Shown: positions 50,314 to 59,502 of the stretch, in pieces
Layout: the number at the start of each line of letters is the position of its first letter
Position numbering within the stretch: position 1 is the first letter of the stretch
The notes under the pieces: model-generated
What the model saw: the letters and a program-made list of their open reading frames with translations, nothing else
The model's database searches: none
Told to the model about the DNA's origin: nothing
Assembly (NCBI RefSeq): GCF_002237645.1
Contig: NZ_MJUZ01000011.1
Location: 235,902-299,901 of the forward strand
DNA: 64,000 nucleotides
Origin: Desulfovibrio sp. MES5
GTDB taxonomy: Bacteria; Desulfobacterota; Desulfovibrionia; Desulfovibrionales; Desulfovibrionaceae
Reading direction: 5' to 3'
Program-made: the position numbers and the translations under genes

Positions 50314-52140
50314 ATGACCTCGCCTCTTACCACAGGTCTTGTGCCGCATGAGGCCAGCGGGGCTGAAGTGTCCCGCCGCGAGTTTCAGTCCCGCCTGGCT
50401 GGCGTGGGCAATCTCAACGGCAAAAAAATGACGGAAGCGGACAAGGAAAAAAAGCTGCGCGAAGCCTGCGAAGGCTTTGAATCCATATTTATCCAGAAAA
50501 TGTGGCAGGAGATGCGCAATACCCTGCCCAAGACCAATATGCTTCAGGGGCGCGAAGAGCAGTACTGGCAGAGCATGTACGATCAGGAGCTGGCCAAGTC
50601 TATGACGGCGGCCGGGGGTATTGGCCTGGCGGACATGATGTATGCCCAGCTTTCGCGCAATCTCGTTTCGGCCAGCCGTGGCACGGCTTCGGCCAAAGCG
50701 GGCAGCGCGTCCGGCTTTGTGCCGCAGGTTGCCTCGGTAATGCCGCAGGGTACAGAGGCGTCCGGTCAGGCCGAGGAGCAAAACGACGGCCAGGGCAGAG
50801 CGGGGCACACCGCCATGCGCGGCAGAGTGCCCATCCCTTCCGTGTATGACGGCATAGCTCCGGTGCAGGATATGGGTGAATCCATGCAGATTCAGGTGCT
50901 GCCCGCTGGCACGGGGTCCGCCCAGGCCGCGCTCGCGGCGGCGGGCCAGCCCGCGTCCCAGCCGCCTCTCGTGGTTGCTCCGCCCGAAGTGGAGCAGGCT
51001 CTGGCCGCCCTGCGGGCGCGTAAGGAGTCGACCGCGAAGCAGGAGGTGGAGCAGCGCGTTCCCAATATGAATACGGGCCTGAACATGGCCCGCGCCGCAC
51101 AGTTTGAGGCGGGCAGCAAGCTGGGCGCGCACGCGGTGCTGCCGCGCACGCACCTTAACGGGCCTGCCTATAACTCCGCTGCCGGAAACGGACAGTCAGC
51201 CCAAACGGCCCAAATGGCGCAGTCCCGGCAGGCCGCGCAGGCGCTGGACATGCAGATGCGCATGGCGCAGAGCATGGGCACGCCCGCAGCCATACAGGCT
51301 GCCATGCAGACCACCCAGACAGGTCAGTCCGGACAGTCTGACCAGATTGGGCCTCTGACGGAAATGGCCCCCGGTCAGCAGCAGGGGCAGACTTTCGCGC
51401 AAACCTCCGGGCAGGCTTCTGGCCTCCCCGGCGCACAGGCCGGTATGCAGGCGGGCATTCCCGTGCCGCGCCCGCAGCAGGCTTCACAGCCCGCAGGCGG
51501 CGTCATAACGCCTGGGCCAGCCATGGCCGCCGGGCAGGAAGCCGCGCAGGAGCCGCATGTCCAGAAGGTGCGGTATACCACCAATGTGCCGCCCGGCCAG
51601 CGCAAGACTTCCGCCAGCGACATTCTGCACAACCTCGCGGTTGAAAATGCTTCAGTGCCGCAGCAGGGGCCGCATCAGGCATCGCAGCCCGGCGTTGGCG
51701 CGCCAATGCCGGGGCAGCCCGCTGCCGCCGGACATGAGGCCGCGCAGCAGCCGCAGATCCAAAAGGTGCGGTATACCACCAATGTGCCGCCCGGACAGCG
51801 CAAGACTTCAGCCAGCGACATCCTGCGCAACAGCAGTGTGGACGCCGTTGGCCCCAACAGCCGCGCGGGAGCGGGACTGGCCGCCTATCATGCGCAGCAG
51901 GCAGGGCAGCCGCTTCAGGCCGCACCGGGGCAGCCGCAGGCGCCAGCCACCATACAGCCGCTGCAGGCTCCAATGCAGAGCCAGGCAGGGCAGCCCGCGT
52001 CGGTGTTGGTCGGCCAGCCCGCAACGCCTGCCGAGTCCGTAACGCCAGTGGCATCACAAGCCGTGCAGGCGCCGCAGTTGGCCCAGCCCGCAGGGAGCTA
52101 CGGTATTCCGCCCCTGACAGCCATGGATCTGCGGCGCTGA
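50314..52140 (+). CDS. flgJ: FlgJ-like rod-binding protein with a long low-complexity tail
   Basis: 608-residue protein. Residues about 40-115 form the FlgJ rod-binding domain: KLREACEGFESIFIQKMWQEM, then GREEQYWQSMYDQELAKSM and GIGLADMMYAQL. No muramidase domain follows. Instead some 480 residues are Gln/Ala/Pro/Gly-rich. Within them a 66-residue unit is duplicated, each copy containing KVRYTTNVPPGQRKTSASDI (starting near residues 418 and 484). Translation is coupled to flgI (TAAATG). Normal single-domain FlgJ is about 100-150 residues, so the tail is extraordinary. Confidence 0.8.
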   Translation: MTSPLTTGLVPHEASGAEVSRREFQSRLAGVGNLNGKKMTEADKEKKLREACEGFESIFIQKMWQEMRNTLPKTNMLQGREEQYWQSMYDQELAKSMTAAGGIGLADMMYAQLSRNLVSASRGTASAKAGSASGFVPQVASVMPQGTEASGQAEEQNDGQGRAGHTAMRGRVPIPSVYDGIAPVQDMGESMQIQVLPAGTGSAQAALAAAGQPASQPPLVVAPPEVEQALAALRARKESTAKQEVEQRVPNMNTGLNMARAAQFEAGSKLGAHAVLPRTHLNGPAYNSAAGNGQSAQTAQMAQSRQAAQALDMQMRMAQSMGTPAAIQAAMQTTQTGQSGQSDQIGPLTEMAPGQQQGQTFAQTSGQASGLPGAQAGMQAGIPVPRPQQASQPAGGVITPGPAMAAGQEAAQEPHVQKVRYTTNVPPGQRKTSASDILHNLAVENASVPQQGPHQASQPGVGAPMPGQPAAAGHEAAQQPQIQKVRYTTNVPPGQRKTSASDILRNSSVDAVGPNSRAGAGLAAYHAQQAGQPLQAAPGQPQAPATIQPLQAPMQSQAGQPASVLVGQPATPAESVTPVASQAVQAPQLAQPAGSYGIPPLTAMDLRR

Positions 52141-52266
52141 CGATTGGCCTCCCACCTGGGCAGGCCTTTTCCCATTCCGTCCGGGCACGGAAATTGCTTC
52201 ATCCGGGACGGGGCGGCAGATTCTGCCTGCGGGCCATAAGCCACAGGCCGCCCAGCGAGGTTTATC

Positions 52267-52734
52267 ATGTACACGACAGTCCATACATCCCTGACCCGGC
52301 AAAGCAAGGCCCTGGCCCTGCTGTGTGAACTCATGGAAGAAGAATATCAAACGCTTCTCGGCCACAATACGGACGCCGTGGTGGCGCTGGAGTTTTCCAT
52401 TCAGGAACTGATACGCCAGTTGGCGGCGGAGAAGGCCACGGTCATGAAGGCTCTGGCGGGCGTGCGCGTCAATGCATACGCCGCGACGCTTTCCCAGACA
52501 GAAGGCGCTGCGCTGCTGGATATGCTGACCGCCATAGACAGGGCCGAGCAGGAAGCCGCCCGTCAGGCCACGCGCAACAGCCAGCTTTCTCTGGCCCTGC
52601 TGGATCAGAGCAGCCGCACCCTTCAGGCGCTGACGAGCCAGGCCATGCCGGCCAAGGCAGAAACCTACGGTCGTCGGGGTGGTATGCGCAACCATGCCCA
52701 TCCCGAAGCCGCGCTTATTTCAGGGAGGCTCTAG
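52267..52734 (+). CDS. flgN: FlgN-like flagellar export chaperone
   Basis: 155-residue helical protein of the FlgN family, which escorts FlgK and FlgL to the export gate. The heptad-like LTRQSKALALLCELMEEEYQTLL N-terminus (in parts) and a central EFSIQELIRQLAAEKATVM match this family's coiled-coil pattern. Positioned directly before flgK (3 bp), as usual. GCGAGGTTT upstream of ATG 52267 is a modest ribosome binding site. Confidence 0.8.
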   Translation: MYTTVHTSLTRQSKALALLCELMEEEYQTLLGHNTDAVVALEFSIQELIRQLAAEKATVMKALAGVRVNAYAATLSQTEGAALLDMLTAIDRAEQEAARQATRNSQLSLALLDQSSRTLQALTSQAMPAKAETYGRRGGMRNHAHPEAALISGRL

Positions 52735-52737
52735 GTC

Positions 52738-54885
52738 ATGCTTAACGGTCTGCTCAACATAGGCCAGACGGCGCTCAACGCTTCCCAGGCATGGATATCC
52801 GTCACTGGCAGCAACATCGCCAATGCCGACACCACGGGCTATTCCCGTCGCTATGTGGATCAGCGCGACACGGGCACCATCACTTCCAAGCCCGGCGGCG
52901 AGAGCATGGGCGTCAATGCCCAGCAGATACTGCGCTTTTTCGACGCGTTTCTTGAACGCTCCTATGTGAGGCAGTCCACCAATTCTTCCCGCTGGACCGA
53001 GCAGGATACTGTGCTCAGCTCTGTTGAAAACCTGTTCAACGAGTCCAACCGGTCGGGCATAAGTTCATCCATGAGCGCTTTTTTCAAGGGGTGGCAGGAT
53101 CTTACCAAACTCCCGGACGATAATGCCTATCGCCAGAGCCTGCTTTCCTATGCCGACAATCTGAGCGACATGTTCAGCAGCACAACGGCAAGTCTCAAGG
53201 CCGTTCAGAGCGAAATGGACGTGTCCATCAACCAGTCGGTGAGCCGTATCAACACCCTGGCCAAGGGCATTGCCGACCTTAACAGGCAGATCACGAGCAA
53301 CACCGTTGATGGCGTAAGCAATCCCAATGCCCTGCTTGACCAGCGCGACCAGATGGTGCGCGAGCTGGCCACACTTGTGGATGTGGAAACCGTCGACAAC
53401 GGCAAGGGCAACTTCACCGTGCAGCTCAGCACCGGGCAGCCGCTGGTGCAGGGGCAGAGCGTCAATGAACTCAAGGTGATGGGGCCGCGCGCCGAAAGCA
53501 ATCTTACAGCTGGCTCGGCCTACACGGGCAACGTGGAGTTTCAGGGGTCTGACAGCCACGAATACACTGTTGAAATTCTCAACGGCGGCAACGTCGGCGA
53601 CACGCCGCCGCCGAGCTTTCGCGTGTCGCTGGACGGCGGCAAAACGTGGCTGCGTGACGAGAGCGGCAAAGAACTGCACTATGATATCACCGACGTCGAC
53701 GGCGATGGCAAGGTAGACCCCGTACAGGTGAAGGATCTCAAGATATCCTTCACCGAAACGAACAACTTCACGGCTGGCGACAAGTTCGACATCATGCCCA
53801 AGAACGGCCTGTACTGGATAGAGCCCACACGCGGCCCCCAGAACGTCACGCCGCAGACCTATCTTGACGGTTCGGAAAACAAGAACCGCGTCACCGGCGG
53901 CAAGCTGACCGCCTACTATACCGTGCGCGACGACAACTGCGGCCGCTATCTTGATGAGCTGGACGCCGTGGCCTCTTCTCTTATCTGGGAAGTAAACCGG
54001 CTGCACAGCCAGGGAACCGGCACGGAACTGCTGACCTATGCCCAGGGCACACAGCAGGTGCAGAGCGCCCAGCAGCCCCTTGGCTCGGCCCAGACCATCC
54101 TGCCGTATGCCGACAAGCTCCAGAGCGGCAATCTCAATATCTATTTTTACGACCAGACCACTGGCGATCTCCGGGCAACGGCTTCCGGCACAAACTCGCT
54201 GGATTTCAGCTCCATCACGCCTCCCGGAACGGCGAATTTTGACCCGAGCGTGCATACGCTTCAGAACGTGTGCGACGTCATCAACAGCAGCTTCCCTGAC
54301 AGCAGCGCGCCGGGCGTCAACATGCTCAAGGCCAGCATTCAGGACGGCAAGCTGCTTATCGAGTCCAATCCTGCCAGCAACGTCAAGTTTGCCATGGGCG
54401 TGGACAGCACGGGGCTTCTGGCCGCTCTGGGCATCAACTCCTTTTTTACGGGCGACAGCGCGTCCAACATGGCCGTCAACAGCCAGTTGCACACCAACGT
54501 CAACCTTATCGCTGCCGGGGCCGTCAACGGGCAGAGCCAGGCCAACAAGGGCGACGGATCAACGGCAACGGCCATTGGGGCGCTCGCTACCAAGGACGTG
54601 ACCATTTCGACCACCTGGAAAACCGTGTCCAACCAGAGCCTCGGCGAATACTACGCCACGCTGGTAACCACAGTGGGCGCGGACAGGCGGCTCTCCAAAA
54701 CCAACTCGGAGTATCACACCTCCCTGACCACGGACCTCGAAGACCGCGTAACTTCCGTAACAGGGGTGAATCTGGACGAAGAAATGTCCAACCTCATAAA
54801 GTACCAGCACTCCTATACGGCGGCGGCCAAGCTTATCACCACCGCCGACCAGATGCTGCAAACCCTGCTTGGCCTCAAGCAATAG
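52738..54885 (+). CDS. flgK: Flagellar hook-associated protein 1 (FlgK)
   Basis: 715-residue hook-filament junction protein. The N-terminal rod-type motif LNIGQTALNASQAWISVTGSNIANADTTGYSRR (in parts, residues 5-37) and the C-terminal NLDEEMSNLIKYQHSYTAAAKLITTADQMLQTLLGL (in parts) are diagnostic helices. The variable middle (about 250-600) is larger than the enteric homologue of about 550. A D-x-D-x-D-G stretch, DVDGDGKVDP (about 320), looks like a Ca-binding or dockerin-type loop. Confidence 0.95.
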   Translation: MLNGLLNIGQTALNASQAWISVTGSNIANADTTGYSRRYVDQRDTGTITSKPGGESMGVNAQQILRFFDAFLERSYVRQSTNSSRWTEQDTVLSSVENLFNESNRSGISSSMSAFFKGWQDLTKLPDDNAYRQSLLSYADNLSDMFSSTTASLKAVQSEMDVSINQSVSRINTLAKGIADLNRQITSNTVDGVSNPNALLDQRDQMVRELATLVDVETVDNGKGNFTVQLSTGQPLVQGQSVNELKVMGPRAESNLTAGSAYTGNVEFQGSDSHEYTVEILNGGNVGDTPPPSFRVSLDGGKTWLRDESGKELHYDITDVDGDGKVDPVQVKDLKISFTETNNFTAGDKFDIMPKNGLYWIEPTRGPQNVTPQTYLDGSENKNRVTGGKLTAYYTVRDDNCGRYLDELDAVASSLIWEVNRLHSQGTGTELLTYAQGTQQVQSAQQPLGSAQTILPYADKLQSGNLNIYFYDQTTGDLRATASGTNSLDFSSITPPGTANFDPSVHTLQNVCDVINSSFPDSSAPGVNMLKASIQDGKLLIESNPASNVKFAMGVDSTGLLAALGINSFFTGDSASNMAVNSQLHTNVNLIAAGAVNGQSQANKGDGSTATAIGALATKDVTISTTWKTVSNQSLGEYYATLVTTVGADRRLSKTNSEYHTSLTTDLEDRVTSVTGVNLDEEMSNLIKYQHSYTAAAKLITTADQMLQTLLGLKQ

Positions 54886-54893
54886 GAGCTGTT

Positions 54894-56432
54894 ATGGCCA
54901 TTAGAGTTACACAAAGCTCCATGTACAATACCATAGTCGGGCAGATGCAGAAGAGTCTCTCCGCCTATATGGAAAGCAATGAGCAGGGCTCCACGCAAAA
55001 GAAGATCAACCGCCCCTCCGATGATCCCGCAGGAACCTACCGCGTGCTCATGACAAGGGACGATATAAGCGACACCAAGCAGTACCAGTCCAATTGCGAT
55101 ACTGCCGAAGGGTGGCTCAAGCTGGCGGACGATGTTCTGGGCACACAGTTGAGCACAGCCATGACCAAGCTCAAAAGCCTGATGGAACAGGCCGCCACGG
55201 GAACCACCGCCGATCAGCGCACCCTTATAGCTTCTGAAGCCAAGGAGATTTTTGGTCAGATTCTCAACCTGTCCAATACCCAGTTCAACGACAAGAGTAT
55301 TTTTGCAGGGCAGCGCTACGACCAGAACGCCTATGAGCAGGGCCTCGGCCTGACCAGCTGGGACACCAACTGGAACAGCGAGATCAGCAAGGGAAACTAC
55401 ACCATTGAGGGCGCAAGCGATACCTCCATGATGGTGCAGTTTACGAGCACAGGCACGCTGGGCGTTGACGCGCTGGACTACCGCTGGTCCAAGGACGGCG
55501 GCACAACCTGGACAAACGCAACCGTGGCGGCAGGCAGCAATACCGTGGTGGCCGATGGCGTGACCATCACCATGAAGCAGAACATGGCCGTCACCGCTGC
55601 GGACACAAGCCTTGGCGCCGGGGCCAATAACGGCACGCTCGTATACATTCGCCCCACAGCCGTGTACCAGGGTGACGACAACGATCCCCCGCCGGAGATG
55701 ACCGTCATGGGCGGTCCTTCCGGATTGAAAACATCGGCCAGCGGCGCTTTTGGCAACAATGTTCTCGTACGTATGGATGCGGACCCGAGTGTGGATCTGT
55801 CCACCACGGGCACGCCCTTTACCTATTCATACAGTCTGGACAGCGGCAGCACATGGGTTACGGCCACGGCGCAGACTGCGGGCGGCGGCAAAGTACGCCT
55901 GCCTGTGCCCGGCGGTTATATGGACATGGACGCTTCCTCTGCGGGCAGCACCGTCATAAACAAGGGCACGCAGGTGCTTATCCATCCCTCGCGCGCCAAC
56001 TTGAACCTGGAAATCATGAAAGGCACGTATATTGCGGCCAATAACGTGGGCAAGGATATTTTCGGCGGCTATTATGATGGCAAGCCCGCCATTCAGGGCA
56101 ACGCCAATCTGTTTGAAATCGCAGGCGACTTTATTTCTTACTGCGAGAATAATAATCAGGAAGGCTGCCAGAAAAGTCTGGCTGCCATTGAAGCGGCGCA
56201 GCAGAATATTCTCAGTCAGGCGGCCCGCATCGGCGGCCTGGAAAACCGCGTCAGCATGGCCAAGGACGTGCTGAGTTTTCAAAAGGTAGACCAGGAGGAA
56301 CGTTTGAGCTATACCGAGGACATCGATCTTACTGATCTGTTGGCCAAGCTCACGCGGCAGCAGTTGACGTACCAGACGGTGCTTCAGTCTTCATCGATGA
56401 TTATGCAAATGAGCCTTGCCAAGTACTTATAA
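54894..56432 (+). CDS. flgL: Flagellar hook-associated protein 3 (FlgL)
   Basis: 512-residue FlgL, the second junction protein. It begins with IRVTQSSMYNTIVGQMQKSL and KKINRPSDDPAGTYRVL, the flagellin-like N-terminal helix. The C-terminus IDLTDLLAKLTRQQLTYQTVLQSSSMIMQMSLAKYL (in parts) is the matching coiled coil. It is longer than the enteric homologue of about 317 because of a central insert. Eight bp after flgK. Confidence 0.93.
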   Translation: MAIRVTQSSMYNTIVGQMQKSLSAYMESNEQGSTQKKINRPSDDPAGTYRVLMTRDDISDTKQYQSNCDTAEGWLKLADDVLGTQLSTAMTKLKSLMEQAATGTTADQRTLIASEAKEIFGQILNLSNTQFNDKSIFAGQRYDQNAYEQGLGLTSWDTNWNSEISKGNYTIEGASDTSMMVQFTSTGTLGVDALDYRWSKDGGTTWTNATVAAGSNTVVADGVTITMKQNMAVTAADTSLGAGANNGTLVYIRPTAVYQGDDNDPPPEMTVMGGPSGLKTSASGAFGNNVLVRMDADPSVDLSTTGTPFTYSYSLDSGSTWVTATAQTAGGGKVRLPVPGGYMDMDASSAGSTVINKGTQVLIHPSRANLNLEIMKGTYIAANNVGKDIFGGYYDGKPAIQGNANLFEIAGDFISYCENNNQEGCQKSLAAIEAAQQNILSQAARIGGLENRVSMAKDVLSFQKVDQEERLSYTEDIDLTDLLAKLTRQQLTYQTVLQSSSMIMQMSLAKYL

Positions 56433-56444
56433 TAGGTAGCACTT

Positions 56445-56681
56445 ATGCTGATACTGACGCGTCGCCCTGGTGAAAGCCTTTATCTCGGCGAGAACATACG
56501 CATAACCGTTCTGGGTATGCAGGGCAAACAGGTCAAGCTTGGCCTGGAAGTGCCGGGCGACACCACCGTTTACCGCGAAGAAGTGTACAAGCGGGTTGTG
56601 GAAGAAAACCGCCGCGCTCTTGAAACCAGTAACAACGACCTCATGGTGGCTGCTGAATTATGGCACGAAACAAAGAAATAG
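56445..56681 (+). CDS. csrA: Carbon storage regulator CsrA
   Basis: 78-residue RNA-binding regulator. [18 protein letters not shown] and the RNA-contact region [10 protein letters not shown] are canonical. It binds GGA motifs in leaders, classically repressing flagellin translation. The C-terminus ([21 protein letters not shown]) is longer than in enterics, as in FliW-containing bacteria. Its end overlaps the fliW start by 22 bp. Confidence 0.95.
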   Translation: MLILTRRPGESLYLGENIRITVLGMQGKQVKLGLEVPGDTTVYREEVYKRVVEENRRALETSNNDLMVAAELWHETKK

Positions 56682-57160
56682 AGATCGAAACCCGCCTTGG
56701 CCGGCGTAGTATCGATGCCGAAAAGGTTGTGCATTTTCCACGCGGTCTGGCCGGATTTGAAAATGAAAGAGATTTCATTTTGCTGCAAATCCGCCCCGAG
56801 GCTCCTCTGCTTATTTTGCAGAGTACAAGCAACCCCGTGGTCGGCTTGCTGGTGGCTGATCCTTACAGCTTTATGGACAAGACCGCGTATGCCCCCGCCA
56901 TAGGCGAAGCCGAAAAACAGCTTCTGCAAATTGCGGATCTGGAAGAAACCGCCGTTCTGGTGACGGTTTCCATTCCTGCCGGGCAGCCTGAGGCCGCCGT
57001 GCTCAACATGGCCGGGCCCATCATCATCAATTCGCAGGCCCGCCTGGGACTTCAGGTGCCGCAGTGCGGCGATGGCCCGCAACAGATATATATGCACAGC
57101 CTTAAACCCGTGGGCAATGAATCACCTGCGGGAGAAAGCGGAACCGCCCCGGCGGAGTAG
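56660..57160 (+). CDS. fliW: Flagellar assembly factor FliW
   Basis: 166-residue FliW, which sequesters CsrA until flagellin titrates it away. [20 protein letters not shown] (about residues 22-41), [12 protein letters not shown] (about 70) and [17 protein letters not shown] [11 protein letters not shown] (about 120) match the family. The ATG at 56660 lies inside csrA. The C-terminus is extended by about 20 residues. A strong terminator follows. Confidence 0.93.
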   Translation: MARNKEIEIETRLGRRSIDAEKVVHFPRGLAGFENERDFILLQIRPEAPLLILQSTSNPVVGLLVADPYSFMDKTAYAPAIGEAEKQLLQIADLEETAVLVTVSIPAGQPEAAVLNMAGPIIINSQARLGLQVPQCGDGPQQIYMHSLKPVGNESPAGESGTAPAE

Positions 57161-57200
57161 CTTGCAGCGCAGTTCGCTGTCGCATTTCGTATATGTTTTG

Positions 57201-57227
57201 AGGCCGCCCAGTGGGCGGCCTTTTTTA
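57201..57227 (+). terminator. Intrinsic terminator of the flgI-fliW operon
   Basis: AGGCCGCCC, loop AGT, GGGCGGCCT and six Ts, 40 bp after the fliW stop. Confidence 0.9.
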
Positions 57228-57523
57228 TTATGGCTTGCGGCGGGATCATTGTGAAAATGCACTGGCGGCTGCGCTGGCGTCCTCTGGCATAGAGGCGCAA
57301 GCGCCGGGAGGGACGCGGCAAAAACTTTACAAAAATATATCCGCAAAGGTAGAATGGCTCATCCAGTCGTACTGCAGGGACTCACGCGCGAGTAAGCGGA
57401 AAATGCATATACGCAACAGTTGCGACACGCCCGTTATGGCGCGTAACAGCGCGGATATCCAAGGCCTTCATGCGGGCGTCTGCCCGCGCGGCAGCCAGAG
57501 CTTTTTCAGCGTGAAAGATCTTT
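57228..57523. other. Gene-less gap
   Basis: About 300 bp between the fliW terminator and a family E repeat. A stretch CACGCCCGTTATGGCGCGTAACAGCGCGGAT (split as two parts, near 57427) resembles sequence near 47323 and 22728. No gene. Confidence 0.3.
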
Positions 57524-57655
57524 CGGTCAGAGCAACGTTGAAATGCCCCGCATCTCAACGTGTATTCTGCTGGAAAATGCGATTTTTTGCTGAATCCACG
57601 CCATGTTGCGGCGTGTTGCACTCTCGCAGCGCTGAAACATGCAACCGTTCTCAAA
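57524..57655. repeat. Interspersed structured repeat, family E copy 3
   Basis: Same order of blocks as at 1966: TTGAAATG, TTCTGC ... GCGATTTTTTGCTGAATCCACGCC (split), then GTTGCGGCGTG, TTGCACTCTCG and GCGCTGAAACATG. Diverged from copies 1 and 4. Confidence 0.55.
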
Positions 57656-58107
57656 GGCGACATGCTCCCAAGGCAGCATGCGTGCAGTCGGGCGGATGCG
57701 TAGCGTGCCTTTGCGCGGCAATATTGACGGAGCCGTTGCCGATCTTATCTGTAAAGAGCAAACTCCAAGCAAAAATAGCGGCAGGCCAGCGGAAAAAAGT
57801 TACGTTTTTGTAACGTCTGAACTACATTTTCGTGATTTTGAAAAACTTCCTGATTACAGCCGATTGTCCGACATTTTTTTCGCCGACGCGGCTTTTCCGA
57901 CAGCATTTTTGTGTACAGTTCTGCTAGTGATACCAAAGTTTTTTGGCGCATCCCCTATGCAAGGCTGGCAATCACAGATATACGGTTTTATTCTCGTAGA
58001 AAAGCTAACCGATTGGGCAACCAATCGCAGAGTGTCCGGTGTGTCCCGGACTGGCGAGTGGGGCGTGCGGGTTGCACCTCCGCCATACAGACGTTCAAGG
58101 AGGCCTC
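57656..58107. other. Upstream region of the lactate-type operon
   Basis: Non-coding. It contains GTTACGTTTTTGTAAC (57805-57820), a hairpin CGATTGG GCAA CCAATCG (58008-58025) and a GTCCGG/CCGGAC stem (about 58035-58052), so the leader of the operon at 58108 could fold. A possible promoter TTGTGT...TACCAA around 57909-57937 is weak. Confidence 0.4.
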
Positions 58108-59493
58108 ATGGCAAGTCAGGCGTTGATCAGGGATTTTGAAGACCTCATTGGCAAAGAAAACGTGTTCAGCTCCGAAGCTGACCGGCAGAGCTATTCGTAT
58201 GATTCGGCGGTGCTTGCTCCGGTTGTGCCTTCACTCGTGCTGCGCCCGACCTCTACAGAACAGTTGGGCGTCTGTGTAAAAAAGCTGTACGATAATGGCA
58301 TCCCCATGACCGTTCGCGGCGCGGGCACCAATCTGTCGGGCGGCACCATCCCTGACAGCACCGACTCGGTTGTCATCCTGACCAATGGTCTCAACCGCAT
58401 TATTGAAATCAACTCTGACGACCTTTACGCAGTGGTTGAGCCGGGCGTCATCACCGCCCAGTTCGCCGCCGAGGTCGCCAAGAAAAATCTTTTCTACCCC
58501 CCGGATCCGGGTTCCCAGGCCGTGTCCACCATCGGCGGCAATATTGCTGAAAACGCTGGCGGCCTGCGTGGCCTCAAGTACGGCGTGACCAAGGACTATC
58601 TCATGGGCGTGGAGTTTTTTGACGCCACCGGCGAGATCGTCAAGTCCGGCTCGCGCACGGTCAAGTGCGTCACCGGGTACAACCTCGGCGGCATGCTGGT
58701 GCAGTCGGAAGGCACGCTGGGCATCATTTCCCAGGCCATTCTCAAACTTGTGCCCCCGCCCAAGGCCTCCAAGGCCCTCATGGCCGTGTTCGACGAAGTG
58801 CAGGACGCCGCAGAAGCCGTGGCGGGCATCATTGCCGCCCACGTGGTTCCCTGTACGCTTGAACTTCTGGACAACAACACCATCGTGCGCGTGGACGACT
58901 TCACCAAGGCCGGGCTGCCGCGTGAGGCTGGCGCCATTCTGCTGATTGAAGTGGACGGCCACCCCGCCCAGGTGGCGGACGACGCCGAAGCCGTGGAGCG
59001 CGTGCTCAAGGCCAATCGCGCCCGCGCCGTGCATGTGCCCAAGGACGCCGAAGAAAAGTTCAAGCTGTGGGAAGCCCGCCGCATGGCTTTGCCCGTGCTG
59101 GCTCGCTGCCGTCCCACCACCGTGCTTGAAGACGCCACCGTGCCGCGTTCGCAGATCCCCGCCATGATGAAGGCCGTCAATGAAATTGCCGCCAAGTACA
59201 AGCTTGAGGTGGGAACCTTCGGTCACGCCGGCGACGGCAACCTGCACCCCACCTTCCTGTGCGACAAGCGCGACAAGGAAGAATTTCACCGCGTGGAAGA
59301 AGCCATTGACGAGATGTTTGACGTGGCCCTCAAGCTGCACGGCACCCTTTCCGGCGAGCACGGCATCGGCACGGCCAAGTCCAAGTGGATGGAAAAAGAA
59401 ACTTCGCGCGGCACCATTTTGTTCTCGCAGCGGCTGCGTCGTGCCCTTGACCCCAAGGGCCTGTTCAACGCCACCAAGCTGGTGGGAATCTAG
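58108..59493 (+). CDS. FAD-linked 2-hydroxyacid (D-lactate/glycolate) dehydrogenase, GlcD type
   Basis: 461-residue flavoprotein of the GlcD/D-lactate dehydrogenase family. The PCMH FAD domain has RPTSTEQLGVCVKKLYDNGIPMTVRGAGTNLSGG (in parts, about 44-77), PPDPGSQAVSTIGGNIAENAGG (about 132-153) and GYNLGGMLVQSEGTLGII (about 190). The C-terminal cap has GTFGHAGDGNLHPTF (about 370) and LSGEHGIGTAKSKWM (about 415). ATG 58108 follows AAGGAGG. With the Fe-S partner next to it, it oxidises a 2-hydroxyacid, likely D-lactate, to the keto acid. Confidence 0.9.
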   Translation: MASQALIRDFEDLIGKENVFSSEADRQSYSYDSAVLAPVVPSLVLRPTSTEQLGVCVKKLYDNGIPMTVRGAGTNLSGGTIPDSTDSVVILTNGLNRIIEINSDDLYAVVEPGVITAQFAAEVAKKNLFYPPDPGSQAVSTIGGNIAENAGGLRGLKYGVTKDYLMGVEFFDATGEIVKSGSRTVKCVTGYNLGGMLVQSEGTLGIISQAILKLVPPPKASKALMAVFDEVQDAAEAVAGIIAAHVVPCTLELLDNNTIVRVDDFTKAGLPREAGAILLIEVDGHPAQVADDAEAVERVLKANRARAVHVPKDAEEKFKLWEARRMALPVLARCRPTTVLEDATVPRSQIPAMMKAVNEIAAKYKLEVGTFGHAGDGNLHPTFLCDKRDKEEFHRVEEAIDEMFDVALKLHGTLSGEHGIGTAKSKWMEKETSRGTILFSQRLRRALDPKGLFNATKLVGI

Positions 59494-59502
59494 GAGCCTT
59501 AC

